From: JADLHS01 sp044225555
GTDB lineage: Bacteria; Verrucomicrobiota; Verrucomicrobiia; Limisphaerales; JADLHS01
Reading direction: 5' to 3'
Length of the DNA: 64,000 nt
NCBI GenBank assembly: GCA_044225555.1
Contig: JBGAIM010000015.1
Location: forward strand, 112,549 to 176,548
Both the position numbers and the translations under genes were made by a program. The stretch's first letter is position 1. Each line of letters opens with the position of its first letter. The notes beneath the pieces are model-generated. The model was given only the letters and a program-made list of their open reading frames with translations, searched no databases and was not told the origin of the DNA. Shown in pieces: positions 9,972 to 19,212 of this stretch.

Positions 9972-11276
9972 ATGAAACGAAATATCTGCTGCAATTTGAC
10001 AATCCTGCTTGGCTTGGCGCTGGGAAACACTCTGGCGCTGGCTCAACAAACGAATTCGTCGCCGGAGCAACGCGACGCCGCTACGCTGGAAGTGCTCATC
10101 TCCGAGGCGTGGACGAATAATCCCGAAGTGCGCTTATACGAGGCGGCGGTCGCGGGGGCGCGGGGCGAGTTGGTCACGGCCAAGACTTGGAACAATCCCG
10201 AAGTGTCCGTTGCTCCCGGAGCAGTGCATACGAGTGAGAGCGGCAGTCCATCGCGCACAGGCTTCCACGGCGATTTCGGCGTGTCGCAAACTTTCCTGTT
10301 TCCCGGCAAACGCGCGCTGCAAAAGGCAGTCGCCGAAAAAACGGTCGAGTCCCGCCAACTGGCGCTGTCCGCGTTTCGCACCCAACTCGCCATTCAAGTG
10401 CATCGCTCCTTTTACAATTTGCTGGCGGCGCGACAAGTGATCGTCTTGCAACAGCGGCATGTCGAACTGGCGCAATCGTTCCTTGAAGCGGCGAAGAAGA
10501 AAGTCGAAGGCGGGTTCGCGCCGGAGTTCGAGCAGACCAAAGCGGAAGTGGACGTGGCAGCGGGCCGAAAATCGTTGCGCGAGGCGCAAGCGCAGGAAGC
10601 CGTTGCGCGCACCGCGCTCAACTCGCTCGTAGGCCGGAAGCTGGACGCGCCGGTGACGATTGCGGGTGAGTTCAGCGAAAGTCCGACCGTGCCGGATGAG
10701 GCAACGCTGTTGAACTATGCGATGGCGCAGAATCCGAGTTTGAAAATCCAGACGGCGGAAGTGGAGCGCAGCGGGTTAAGCGTCGCGCTGACGAAGAAGT
10801 CACGTCTGCCGGATTTCACGGTCGGGCCGTCGGTGGAATACCGCGAAGGTGAACAGATTTACGGACTGGGCATCTCGTTGCCACTGCCGCTGTGGGACAA
10901 GAAGAAAGGCGCAATCACCACCGCCACCGCCGAGCAACAGCGTGCTCTGGCCGAACTCGACACGTTGCGGCGCGATATTATCCGCGAAGTGAGCAGCGCG
11001 GGGCATTTGCTGGCGGCAGCGCGCGAATCGCTCGCGATCTACACGCCGGAGTTTCGCGGGAAACTGAAAGCCGCGCTCGACAACGCCTCGCAGAGTTACG
11101 CCGAAGGCCGCACTTCATTGCTGATTTACCTCGAAACCGAGCGCACCCACTACGACACGGAAGCCGCCTACTACGAAACCCTGCAACGCCTTTATGACGC
11201 CCAAGCCGCGCTGGAAGCGGCATTGGGAACGCCCTTGAACGAACTCGAAAAGAACAAGCCATCCACCAACAAGTAA
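9972..11276 (+). CDS. TolC-family outer-membrane efflux protein (CzcC/CusC-like), operon 1
   Basis: A 434-aa outer-membrane channel protein. The signal peptide starts MKRNICCNLTILLG and ends near LALAQQ. Two repeated helical hairpin regions typical of the family follow; one shows EAWTNNPEVRLYEAAVAGAR and the other NYAMAQNPSLKIQTAEVERS. A C-terminal segment (SYAEGRTSLLIYLETERT) matches the usual LxEGxxS..L..E..R block. The frame is open to GTG 9927 inside the second stem-loop, but ATG 9972 begins the signal peptide. It is followed by the adaptor gene after 13 bp. Confidence 0.9.
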   Translation: MKRNICCNLTILLGLALGNTLALAQQTNSSPEQRDAATLEVLISEAWTNNPEVRLYEAAVAGARGELVTAKTWNNPEVSVAPGAVHTSESGSPSRTGFHGDFGVSQTFLFPGKRALQKAVAEKTVESRQLALSAFRTQLAIQVHRSFYNLLAARQVIVLQQRHVELAQSFLEAAKKKVEGGFAPEFEQTKAEVDVAAGRKSLREAQAQEAVARTALNSLVGRKLDAPVTIAGEFSESPTVPDEATLLNYAMAQNPSLKIQTAEVERSGLSVALTKKSRLPDFTVGPSVEYREGEQIYGLGISLPLPLWDKKKGAITTATAEQQRALAELDTLRRDIIREVSSAGHLLAAARESLAIYTPEFRGKLKAALDNASQSYAEGRTSLLIYLETERTHYDTEAAYYETLQRLYDAQAALEAALGTPLNELEKNKPSTNK

Positions 11277-11289
11277 ACCCATCAGCACC

Positions 11290-12228
11290 ATGAGCCATCG
11301 AATCATTTCCCTGTTCACCGCCGCATTGCTTGCGGGCGGACTCGCGGGTTGCGGCAAAAAGGCCGAGCCGGTTGCCGAGTCCAAGCCGGAAGCCAAGCAC
11401 GAGGAAAACATCGTCACCCTCACGCCGGAGAACTTGAAGCACGTCTCGTTGAAAACCGAACCGGCGGCGTTGAGCAGCCTCGGCACGACGCTCAAGGCGG
11501 CGGGCCGCATCAGCGCGAACTTGAACAAGACCGCCAAGGTCACTTCGACGTTTGAGGGCCGGTTGACCAAACTCAACTTCGACCTGAACGACCGCGTGAA
11601 GGCGGGCGACGTGATGGCGCTGGTCGAGTCGCCGGAATTGCTCGGTCGGCAGCTTGAGATCAAAGCGACCATTGACGGCGTGATCATCGAACGCCAGGCC
11701 ACGACCGGCGAGTTGGTGGACAAGGCGAAGGAAATCTACACCATCAGCGATCCAACCCAGCTTTGGGCCATCGCGGAAGTAAAAGAGCGGGACATCGCGG
11801 CGGTGAAGGTGGGGCAGGACGCGGCGTTCGCGGCGCTGGCGTATCCCGACGAGAAGTTTCACGGCAAAGTCGTGCTCATCGGCAACCAGGTGGAGGCCGG
11901 TTCACGAACGATTGAGGTTCGCATCGCTGTGGACAACGCCGACGGACGGTTGAAGCCGGGCATGTTCGCCGATGTGGAAATCACCACCACGATCCTCGAC
12001 AACGTGTTGCTCATCCCCGACGGCGCATTGCAAACCGATGGCGAGGAACAGATCGTTTTTGTGGCCCTGGACGGCAACAAATTTGAGAAGCGCATTGTGA
12101 AGCTAGGTCTGGAACAGGCGGGGCGCGTGCAAATCCTCAGCGGCGTGAAGGCCGGGGAAAACATCGTCACGGAAGGGAGCTTCATCCTCAAGTCAGAGAT
12201 GCTCAAAGGCCAGTTGGGAGAGGAATGA
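11290..12228 (+). CDS. RND periplasmic adaptor lipoprotein lacking the helical hairpin, operon 1
   Basis: A 312-aa membrane-fusion protein with a lipobox (LAGGLAGC). The two halves of the lipoyl domain are present (EGRLTKLNFDLNDRVKAGD, ATIDGVIIERQATTGELV), then the beta-barrel (VGQDAAFAALAYPDEKFHGK) and the membrane-proximal part. Between SPELL and the second lipoyl half only about 8 residues remain, where family members usually have a 60-90-residue alpha-helical hairpin that meets TolC. The protein is correspondingly short (family usually 370-500 aa). It overlaps the next gene by 4 bp. Confidence 0.85.
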   Translation: MSHRIISLFTAALLAGGLAGCGKKAEPVAESKPEAKHEENIVTLTPENLKHVSLKTEPAALSSLGTTLKAAGRISANLNKTAKVTSTFEGRLTKLNFDLNDRVKAGDVMALVESPELLGRQLEIKATIDGVIIERQATTGELVDKAKEIYTISDPTQLWAIAEVKERDIAAVKVGQDAAFAALAYPDEKFHGKVVLIGNQVEAGSRTIEVRIAVDNADGRLKPGMFADVEITTTILDNVLLIPDGALQTDGEEQIVFVALDGNKFEKRIVKLGLEQAGRVQILSGVKAGENIVTEGSFILKSEMLKGQLGEE

Positions 12229-12668
12229 AATCCATGAAACCAACCCACCTGACCATCATTGGCGTCATCGTCGCGCTGTATGCGAGCGGTTGCGCGACCT
12301 ATAAGCCCTTGCCGCCGGGATTGCACACGGAATCCAAATCTGCCGGTGGTGTAAAGGTGTTGAGCGTCGGCCTGCTGCATGACGAGTCGGGACTGTTGGT
12401 GCATGGAGCGGTGGAAAGGATGCCGGGATACTTCAACTCCCCATTCCGCCATCTGGACTTGGAAGTCATCGGGCCTTCGGGTGCGATGTTGTCACAACGC
12501 GCCATTAACTTTTTCCCGAACCCCATCCACCATTCTCGTTTCGGATCGGACCGGGCCTCCTACACGGCGAGACTCAAAGAGATTCCTCCATCCGGCAGCA
12601 CCATTCGGGTCGTCGTGGATTCAGTCTCCATTTCAAAATGCAAACTTCCCAAAGCCGGTGACCAATGA
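12225..12668 (+). CDS. Small lipoprotein of unknown function in efflux operon 1
   Basis: A 147-aa protein with a lipoprotein signal (VIVALYASGC), so probably anchored in a membrane facing the periplasm. The mature part is predicted mostly beta and carries no Cys-rich or His-rich motif apart from HH at IHHSRFG. The start overlaps the adaptor stop codon; an alternative ATG lies at 12234. No counterpart is seen in operons 2 and 3. I do not recognise the family. Its place between adaptor and pump suggests an accessory subunit. Confidence 0.6.
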   Translation: MKSMKPTHLTIIGVIVALYASGCATYKPLPPGLHTESKSAGGVKVLSVGLLHDESGLLVHGAVERMPGYFNSPFRHLDLEVIGPSGAMLSQRAINFFPNPIHHSRFGSDRASYTARLKEIPPSGSTIRVVVDSVSISKCKLPKAGDQ

Positions 12669-12699
12669 TTTCCCGTGATGCCGACAACCTCTCAAACGC

Positions 12700-15600
12700 A
12701 TGATCAACCCCATCCTTAATTTTTCCGTCCGCCAGCGATTGCTTGTCCTGCTGGCGACGTTGATCCTTGCCGGCTTCGGCTGGCTCTCGCTCCGGCAAAT
12801 CCCGATTGATGCCTTTCCCGACGTGACCAATGTGCAGGTGCAGGTGCTCGCTACGGCGGGCGGCATGTCTCCGCCGGAAGTGGAAAAGCTGGTGACCCGT
12901 CCGATTGAGATTGAACTCGCCGGCCTGCCGAAGCTCTCGGAAGTGCGTTCGGTTTCCAAAATCGGGTTAAGCCTCATCACCGTTGTTTTCGAGGACGGCG
13001 TGGACGATTACTTCGCCCGCCAACTGGTTTTCGAGCGGCTATCGGGTGCGCGGGAAAAACTGCCGGCAGGCGTCGAAGTCCAGCTTGGACCGATCAGCAC
13101 CGGCTTGGGCGAGATTTACCAATACACGCTCGTCAGCAAAGACAAGAAATACGACGCAACCGAACTGCGCACCATCCAGCAATACATTGTCCGGCCCATC
13201 CTGCGCACTGTGCCCGGCGTCACGGACGTAAATTCATTCGGCGGACTGGTGAAGCAATATCAGGTGCTCATCAAACCCGACCGGCTCACGTCCTACGGCA
13301 TCACGTTGCAGCAGGTCTTTGAATCACTCGAAAAGAACAACGCCAACGCGAGCGGGAATTTCATCGAACACGGCTCGGAACAATACGTCGTGCGCGGGTT
13401 GGGACTGGTGAAAAACACGAAGGACATTGAGAACATCATCGTCGCCACGCATGAGCATGCGCCGGTTTACGTGCGCGATGTGGCGGACGTGGTCATCGGC
13501 GCGGAACTGCGGCAGGGCGCGCTCACGGCGAACGGTGAAGGCGAAGCCGTGGCGGGAATTGTTCTGGCGCTCAAAGGGGCGAGCGGTCGCGATGTCGTCA
13601 ATGGCGTGAAGGAAAAGCTGCCGGCGATTCAAAAGGCGTTGCCCAAAGGCGTCGAACTTGTGCCGTATTACGACCGCACCGACCTGGTTAAGAAGGCCAT
13701 TCATACCGTCACCAAAGCGCTTCAAGAGGGCGCAATTTTTGTCTTCATCATCCTGATTGTGCTGCTCGCTGACATCCGCAGCGCCATCATCGTGACGCTG
13801 GTGTTACCGCTGGCCGCATTGTTCGCCTTCATCATGATGAAGTGGTATGGCCTGAGCGCGAATCTCATGTCGCTCGGCGGTCTGGCCATCGGCATCGGCA
13901 TGATGGTGGACGGCGCGGTCGTGATGGTGGAAAACATCCATCGCCATCTGACCGAAAAGCCGGATGACGCAAAGAAGCATGCGCACGCAGGTAAAACGGA
14001 AATCGTGCTTTACGCGGCCAAGGAAGTTGGGCGTCCGATTGTCTTCGGCATTTTCATCATCATCGTGGTGTTCCTGCCGCTGTTCACGTTGCAGGGATTC
14101 GAGGGAAAAATGTTCAGCCCGTTGGCGTTCACCATTTCGTTCGCGCTGCTCGGCTCGTTGATTCTCTCGCTGACACTCGTGCCGATGCTCTGCACCGTGT
14201 TTTTGAAACAAGTCCCCCACGAGCATGATCCGTTTCACATCCGCTGGTTGAAGCACGCTTATCTCGTGATGCTCAAACCCTGCGTGCGGCATCCGTGGCT
14301 TGTGGTCATCACGGCGGTGCTCGCATTGGCTGGTGCGCTGGCGCTCGTGCCCCGTATCGGCACGGAGTTTTTGCCGACGCTGGATGAAGGCGCGGTATCC
14401 ATCAAACTCGCTCGCCTGCCCAGCATTTCGCTGCCGCAATCCCTTGAACTTGCAGGGCGGGTTGAAAAAATTGTTAAACAATTTCCCGAAGTGATCAACG
14501 TGGTTTCCCGGACAGGCCGCGCCGACATCGCCTCCGACCCCGAAGGGGTGGACGCTAGCGACGTTACGGTCACCCTCAAGCCGCGCGAGGAATGGACCAC
14601 GGCGAAGACCAAGGATGAACTGGTGGACAAGATGCGCGAAGCTGTCGCGCAAGTCCCCGGCGTGGCCGCCAGCTTTACCCAGCCGATTGCCTTGCGAGTG
14701 GACGAACTGGTCAGTGGCGTGAAGTCCGCCATCGGCATCAAGATTTTCGGCGATGACCTCGATGTTCTCAAAGCGAAGGCCGAAGCGGTCGCCCGGGTTC
14801 TCGGCAACGTGCGCGGCGCGGCGGACATCAACGTCGAAAAAGTCAGCGGCCTGGCTTACCTGCAAATCGAAATTGACCGCGACAAACTCGCGCGCTACGG
14901 CATCAACGTCGCCGACGTTCAGCAAGTCGTCGAAACAGCCATCGGCGGCAAGGAAGCCACAAAAGTTTATGAAGGGCAAAAAGTTTTCGGCCTAGCTGTT
15001 CGTTTTCCGGAGTCGGCGCGGAGCGATGTTTCACCCATCCGCCAGATTCTCATCTCGTCACCGCAAGGCGCGCTGATTCCTCTCGGCCAACTGGCGCACG
15101 TCTATGTGACCGAAGGCCCGGCGCAAATCAGCCGCGAGATGGCGCAACGCCGCATCGTCGTGGAGTGTAATGTGACCGACCGCGACATCGGCAGCTTCGT
15201 GGAGGAGGCACAGCAGAAAATTGACGCCGCCGTAAAACTGCCACCGGGCTACTTGCTCACCTGGGGTGGTCAGTTCGAGAACCAGCAGCGCGCGATGACC
15301 CGGTTCAGCATCGTTGTGCCCATCACCATCGCCGCGATTTTTCTGCTGCTGTTCGGTTCATTCAACTCGGTGAAGCAGGCGTTGCTCATCATCATGAACA
15401 TTCCGTTTGCGCTGATTGGCGGCATTCTCGCGCTGATCATCGGAGACTTCAACATGAGTGTCAGCGCCAGTGTCGGCTTCATCGCACTCTTCGGCGTGGC
15501 CGTGCTCAATGGCGTGGTGATGGTCAGCTACTTCAACGAACTGCGACGCGAAGGCATTAACGTCGAACTAGCCGTCATCAAGGGGGCAGTTTTACGGCTG

Positions 15601-15837
15601 CGCCCCGTGCTTATCACCGCCAGCGTCGCCGCCTTGGGACTTGTCCCGATGCTTTTTGCCACCGGGCCAGGGAGCGAAATTCAGAAGCCGCTCGCCGCCG
15701 TCGTTATCGGCGGGCTCATCAGTTCCACGTTGCTGACATTGTTCATGCTGCCGACGCTTTACAAAGTCTTCGAGCGTGAGGGAGTGAAGGATTCGACCAT
15801 TCATCTGCCCGAACCGCCTTCCACACAGGAGCTCTGA
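12700..15837 (+). CDS. Heavy-metal RND efflux pump (CusA/CzcA family), operon 1
   Basis: A 1,045-aa inner-membrane proton/metal antiporter. The N-terminal helix is followed by the conserved DVTNVQVQVLATAGG porter segment. The TM4 signature is GLAIGIGMMVDGAVVMVEN (near 393-411): only one of the two Asp of divalent-metal pumps is present, and AIGIG is as in monovalent (Cu/Ag) or unassigned HME classes. The central porter loop has QPIALRVDELVSGVK. The full twelve-helix duplicated architecture is present to TLLTLFMLPTLYKVFE. Copper or silver is the most likely substrate given copA and the oxidase, but this is inferred from one signature. Confidence 0.92.
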   Translation: MINPILNFSVRQRLLVLLATLILAGFGWLSLRQIPIDAFPDVTNVQVQVLATAGGMSPPEVEKLVTRPIEIELAGLPKLSEVRSVSKIGLSLITVVFEDGVDDYFARQLVFERLSGAREKLPAGVEVQLGPISTGLGEIYQYTLVSKDKKYDATELRTIQQYIVRPILRTVPGVTDVNSFGGLVKQYQVLIKPDRLTSYGITLQQVFESLEKNNANASGNFIEHGSEQYVVRGLGLVKNTKDIENIIVATHEHAPVYVRDVADVVIGAELRQGALTANGEGEAVAGIVLALKGASGRDVVNGVKEKLPAIQKALPKGVELVPYYDRTDLVKKAIHTVTKALQEGAIFVFIILIVLLADIRSAIIVTLVLPLAALFAFIMMKWYGLSANLMSLGGLAIGIGMMVDGAVVMVENIHRHLTEKPDDAKKHAHAGKTEIVLYAAKEVGRPIVFGIFIIIVVFLPLFTLQGFEGKMFSPLAFTISFALLGSLILSLTLVPMLCTVFLKQVPHEHDPFHIRWLKHAYLVMLKPCVRHPWLVVITAVLALAGALALVPRIGTEFLPTLDEGAVSIKLARLPSISLPQSLELAGRVEKIVKQFPEVINVVSRTGRADIASDPEGVDASDVTVTLKPREEWTTAKTKDELVDKMREAVAQVPGVAASFTQPIALRVDELVSGVKSAIGIKIFGDDLDVLKAKAEAVARVLGNVRGAADINVEKVSGLAYLQIEIDRDKLARYGINVADVQQVVETAIGGKEATKVYEGQKVFGLAVRFPESARSDVSPIRQILISSPQGALIPLGQLAHVYVTEGPAQISREMAQRRIVVECNVTDRDIGSFVEEAQQKIDAAVKLPPGYLLTWGGQFENQQRAMTRFSIVVPITIAAIFLLLFGSFNSVKQALLIIMNIPFALIGGILALIIGDFNMSVSASVGFIALFGVAVLNGVVMVSYFNELRREGINVELAVIKGAVLRLRPVLITASVAALGLVPMLFATGPGSEIQKPLAAVVIGGLISSTLLTLFMLPTLYKVFEREGVKDSTIHLPEPPSTQEL

Positions 15838-15840
15838 GAG

Positions 15841-16188
15841 ATGAAGACACAATTCAAAACTATCGCCATTTGCTCGGCGCTCGTTTTGACCGGCACAGTG
15901 CTAACCCCGCAAATCGCGGAGGCGCGTCCGCCGCGAGCACGCGAGTTGTGCGGCGTCGTTCAGGCGTTTGATCCCCAAACGCGCACGGTGACGATTCAAT
16001 CGGCCAAGCGCAACCTGCCGGCCACGTTCGCCGTGAAGGGCGATACCAAATTCATCAAGGACTGGAAGTTCACCGACTCTGCTTCGCTGAAAAAAGGCAT
16101 GCGCGCTTGTGTCTATTACCGCTCGCCGTTTTTCGGAAAGCCGTTCGTCACGAAAATCGTCTGGAACAACCAACAACAATCTGGATGA
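15841..16188 (+). CDS. Small periplasmic OB-fold-like protein, copy 1 (CusF-like without Cu ligands)
   Basis: A 115-aa protein with a signal peptide (start MKTQFKTIAICSALVLTGTV, cut near AEARPP). The body (GVVQAFDPQTRTVTIQSAK ... KKGMRACVYYRSPF) has the strand spacing of the small OB fold seen in CusF, the periplasmic Cu/Ag chaperone, but lacks its W..M.M ligand set. A paralogue lies in operon 3 at 24938. It starts 3 bp after the pump stop, with GAGAG just upstream, so it is cotranscribed. A metal-handling role is inferred. Confidence 0.65.
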   Translation: MKTQFKTIAICSALVLTGTVLTPQIAEARPPRARELCGVVQAFDPQTRTVTIQSAKRNLPATFAVKGDTKFIKDWKFTDSASLKKGMRACVYYRSPFFGKPFVTKIVWNNQQQSG

Positions 16189-16194
16189 CAACCC

Positions 16195-16473
16195 ATGAGC
16201 CGATGGAGGTCACCACAGTCTGCCGCCAAGCGTGCGCAACGCGCTGCGAAGGAGGCCGAGCAAAATCGCCGGGAGAAACGCAAAAGCCGCTGGATGATAA
16301 TTGGACTGGCAGTCGTCTCTCTTTCGCTCATGGTTGGGGATTATTTCTGGTTGAAAGCGCGGGCACAGAAACGCCGCGAGGAACACATGCGAACCCGTCA
16401 CCGGCCTGCACAAACGAACGATACTGCTCACGTCCCGAGCACGGGCGGCACAAATTTGCCTTCCGCTCACTAA
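16195..16473 (+). CDS. Small basic single-pass membrane protein
   Basis: A 92-aa protein. The first 32 residues are strongly basic and predicted helical (SAAKRAQRAAKEAEQNRREK). One transmembrane segment follows (WMIIGLAVVSLSLMVGDYFW), then a basic helix and a polar tail. It lies 6 bp after the OB-fold gene and is the last gene of operon 1. The family is unknown. A positively charged N-terminus with one TM suggests an inner-membrane protein with the basic end in the cytoplasm. Confidence 0.5.
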   Translation: MSRWRSPQSAAKRAQRAAKEAEQNRREKRKSRWMIIGLAVVSLSLMVGDYFWLKARAQKRREEHMRTRHRPAQTNDTAHVPSTGGTNLPSAH

Positions 16474-16503
16474 AAGATTGGCGTGGAACTGGCTGGTAAA
16501 AGA

Positions 16504-16531
16504 TTGAACATATTTTGTCATTTGGTTATCA
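16504..16531 (+). promoter_or_regulatory. ECF-type promoter of efflux operon 2
   Basis: TTGAAC at 16504-16509 followed by AT, and GGTTATCA from 16524, with 14 nt between. It matches the motifs at 9453 and 23116. The ATG at 16541 lies 17 nt from the start of the -10-like block, so the predicted transcript is leaderless or nearly so. Confidence 0.55.
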
Positions 16532-16540
16532 ATTTCTGAA

Positions 16541-16933
16541 ATGCGCCGCCGTTTGCTGAACATCGCAATGATTGGTCTGATGGCCTTCCTCTGGTTGGCC
16601 CAGGCGTCGCATTGCCATGCCGGGAACATTCCCGGATTGGATTTCCTCGGCTGCACCAGCAACAACGCCGAGAATGAGGCCCACTCCTGTTGCGGCGGGA
16701 CGTGCAAGACCATCGAGTCCCGCCAGACCAAGACCGAGGAGAAGAAACGCCTCGCTGCTCCCCAACCTGAACCGCTGCCTTGGCTTACCAAGTCTTTGAT
16801 TGCTCTCATCTTGTCCGACGCGGATAAGGATCGCGGAATTTCCTTTGCGGATGTTCCAGCGGAGTATCCCAAGTGCTGGCAATTTCTTTCGCGCACAGCC
16901 CTTCCTGTCCGCGCCCCTTCCATTGCTTCCTAA
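16541..16933 (+). CDS. Small secreted Cys-containing protein, copy 2 (possible leader/arrest peptide of efflux operon 2)
   Basis: A 130-aa protein with an export signal (LLNIAMIGLMAFLWLAQASH). The Cys/His part (SHCHAG, LGCTSNN, AHSCCGGTCK) could bind a soft metal. The C-terminus WQFLSRTALPVRAPSIAS matches copies 1 and 3 closely, while the middle is divergent in both sequence and charge. Its stop codon is followed 3 nt later by a stem-loop. Conservation limited to the very C-terminus next to the stop fits either a ribosome-arrest leader or a short functional tail. Confidence 0.65.
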   Translation: MRRRLLNIAMIGLMAFLWLAQASHCHAGNIPGLDFLGCTSNNAENEAHSCCGGTCKTIESRQTKTEEKKRLAAPQPEPLPWLTKSLIALILSDADKDRGISFADVPAEYPKCWQFLSRTALPVRAPSIAS

Positions 16934-16936
16934 TTA

Positions 16937-16991
16937 GTCCTCGCATTCGCTGAGGACTTTCCCTGTTCGCATCAAGGCGCTTTCGCGCGCC
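16937..16991 (+). promoter_or_regulatory. Tandem stem-loops between leader ORF and tolC, operon 2
   Basis: Stem-loop 1 pairs 16937-16942 with 16952-16957 and starts 3 nt after the leader stop codon. Stem-loop 2 pairs 16976-16980 with 16987-16991. The second is weaker than in operons 1 and 3 and has no long T run. Position and order match the other two operons. Confidence 0.5.
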
Positions 16992-17060
16992 CAGGTTGTG
17001 TCCGTTTGTCTTTGAAATCCGTTTTGTTTGTCGGTTTGAGCCGTGTCCGTTTAGAAAATT

Positions 17061-18392
17061 ATGAAGCAATCATACACCGTTAATTGGTGTCGCCAATCCG
17101 CCGTGGCTGCACTCGTCTTTAGTTTGAGCCTTGCATTTTCGCGCGCGCAAGAAGCGCCGCCAACCAACTCTGCCGCCAGCACCACCGTCACACTGACGTT
17201 GGATGCACTCGTGGCCGAGGCATTGGAGAAAAATCCCGAACTCAAATTCTATGAGGCCGAGATTCTCGCCGCCAAAGCGGGGCGCAAAACTGCGGGAACG
17301 TTCGCCAATCCCGAAGTGAGCGGCGGGGTGGGCCAGAAGCGCGTGACCGGCAGCGGGCTTTCCGCCGAAGGTGTCGCGTGGTCGGCTTCCATCGTCCAAC
17401 CGTTCGAGTGGCCGGGACGCATCGGACTCCGGAAGGCGATTGCGAACCGCGACATTGAACTGGCCGAACTCGGCTATGCCCGATTCAAGCTCGCGCTGGC
17501 CGCGCGCGTGCGCACCTTGGGCTACGGACTGTTTGCCGCGCAGGAGAAGGCAGCGGCGGCGGGCGAAGTCGCAGAACGCTTCAAAGCATTACGCGAAGTC
17601 CTCGTGCAACGCGATCCGGCTGGGCTGACGCCGTTGCTCGAAACGCGCGTCATCGAGGCGACCGAGTTGAATGCGCAGCGCAAGGCCAGCGAGGCGACCC
17701 TCGCCACGCAATCCGCGCTCCTTGAACTGAACCAACTGCGCGGTGTTGCAACCGAGACGCGACTCGCCGTAGGTCAGGCTCAACTGGCTTTTCGCCCGGT
17801 GGAGAGCGTGGAGAGCCTCGTCGCCCGTGCCCGCACCAACAGCTACGAGGTGCGCTTGCGTGCGGTCGAACTTGCGCAACAAGGCTTCCGGGTTGATCTC
17901 GCGAAGAATGAACGCTTCCCGGCCATCTCGGTCGGGCCGTCCATTTCGGAGGAACGCGCGGGCGACCGTGAGCGCATCATCGGCATCGCCGTTTCCTTTC
18001 CGCTGCCGCTTTGGAATCGCAACTCAGGAAACATAGATGCTGCCAAAGCGCGACAGACGCAGGCCGAAACCTCCTTCTACGTCACACAACGCGAGGCCGA
18101 ACGCCTTGCGACGCAGGCCGCACTGACCTATGAGTCCAAGTTGCGGGACATGGCAAGGTGGCGGGCCGACTCGGTGCAGCATTTCAAGGAAGCCGCTGAA
18201 CTGGCGGACCGTCACTACCGGCTTGGGGCAGTGCCGATTGCCACGTTCGTCGAATTGCAAAAGCAATATCTCGAAGCCGTCGAGGGTCTGCTCGACACGA
18301 AGAAGGAAGCGTTGGAAGCGGCAGCACAACTTGAATTGCTCACCGGCCTGACTCCGCCACTGGCGAGCACCGCGACGGAGGAAAGGAAATGA
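17061..18392 (+). CDS. czcC: TolC-family outer-membrane efflux protein (CzcC), operon 2
   Basis: A 443-aa outer-membrane component of a divalent-metal efflux system. The signal peptide (ALVFSLSLAFSRAQEA) is followed by the two duplicated helix-rich halves (LVAEALEKNPELKFYEAEIL; ELAQQGFRVDLAKNERFPAI). It is closely related to the operon 3 copy (23631) and only distantly to the operon 1 protein, so operons 2 and 3 arose by duplication of one module. The stop overlaps the adaptor start by 4 bp. Confidence 0.9.
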   Translation: MKQSYTVNWCRQSAVAALVFSLSLAFSRAQEAPPTNSAASTTVTLTLDALVAEALEKNPELKFYEAEILAAKAGRKTAGTFANPEVSGGVGQKRVTGSGLSAEGVAWSASIVQPFEWPGRIGLRKAIANRDIELAELGYARFKLALAARVRTLGYGLFAAQEKAAAAGEVAERFKALREVLVQRDPAGLTPLLETRVIEATELNAQRKASEATLATQSALLELNQLRGVATETRLAVGQAQLAFRPVESVESLVARARTNSYEVRLRAVELAQQGFRVDLAKNERFPAISVGPSISEERAGDRERIIGIAVSFPLPLWNRNSGNIDAAKARQTQAETSFYVTQREAERLATQAALTYESKLRDMARWRADSVQHFKEAAELADRHYRLGAVPIATFVELQKQYLEAVEGLLDTKKEALEAAAQLELLTGLTPPLASTATEERK

Positions 18393-19207
18393 CCTGTCGC
18401 TTATTCAATACATTGACGCCTGCATTAGTGGTCACGGCTATGTTGTTCGTTGGCTGTGGTCGCAAAGAAAGCGATGACCACAAGGAAGGTGACGGTCACA
18501 ACCACGGCGCGGAAAAAACCGAAGGCAAGGAAGAAGGCCACGGCCACGAGGAGGAATCGCCGTCCGGCGCGTCATTCAAACCCGGCAAAGGCGTCATGCT
18601 CACCGAGGAGACGCGGAAAATTCTCGGCCTTCAGACCGCCGACGTGACGGAGCAAAAGCTGCCCGCCAAGCTGCGGTTCAACGTGCAGATTTTTGGCGAG
18701 GCGCATCGCCACGAACTCCGCGCAGCCGACCACGCCGGTTGCGACGTGCATGGTTCGGGTTTTCTTTCGCCCGCCAAGGCGGCGACTGTCCACGCGGGAT
18801 TGCCCGTGGAAGTTCAGACGCGCTCGAACGGCATGTTTCATGGCGTGGTGCTCGATGTGCATCCGGAGCTGGCCATCGGTGAATCCGAAGTTGTCATCGG
18901 CGTGTCCAACGCGACGACGCAAATCAAGCCCGGTGAGTTCCTCGCCGCCAGCATCACGCTGCCGCGAGAAGAAGCCGTGGCCGTAATTCCACGCTCGGCT
19001 TTGCTGCAAACCGCCGAAGGCATGTTCGTTTATGCCGCCAACGGCGACGCCTTCTTCCGCACAGCGGTCAAAGTCGGCAGCGAGGCGGACGGATTGGTCG
19101 AGATCACCGACGGCTTGCTGGCCGGTGACGCCGTGGCCACCAAGCCGGTTGAAACCCTTTACCTCATTGAACTCCGCGCCACGAAAGGCGGCGGACACTC
19201 CCACTGA
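18389..19207 (+). CDS. czcB: His-rich, shortened RND periplasmic adaptor lipoprotein (CzcB-like), operon 2
   Basis: A 272-aa adaptor with a lipobox (MLFVGC). Residues 25-58 are a His/Asp/Glu-rich linker (HNHGAEKTEGKEEGHGHEEE), a likely metal-collecting segment. Only the beta-barrel (HAGLPVEVQTRSNGMFHGVV) and membrane-proximal domains (VIPRSALLQTAEGMFVYAAN) follow. Neither the lipoyl half-motifs nor the helical hairpin can be seen, leaving it about 100-200 residues shorter than normal CzcB. It has a paralogue at 25291 without the His-rich linker. Confidence 0.8.
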   Translation: MTCRLFNTLTPALVVTAMLFVGCGRKESDDHKEGDGHNHGAEKTEGKEEGHGHEEESPSGASFKPGKGVMLTEETRKILGLQTADVTEQKLPAKLRFNVQIFGEAHRHELRAADHAGCDVHGSGFLSPAKAATVHAGLPVEVQTRSNGMFHGVVLDVHPELAIGESEVVIGVSNATTQIKPGEFLAASITLPREEAVAVIPRSALLQTAEGMFVYAANGDAFFRTAVKVGSEADGLVEITDGLLAGDAVATKPVETLYLIELRATKGGGHSH

Positions 19208-19212
19208 TTTTT

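Noticed and set aside
13804..14979. 391-codon reverse-strand open frame opposite the operon 1 pump
   Set aside because: It lies fully antisense to a conserved RND pump and its translation is His/Arg-rich without fold-like pattern. It is a by-product of GC-rich codons.
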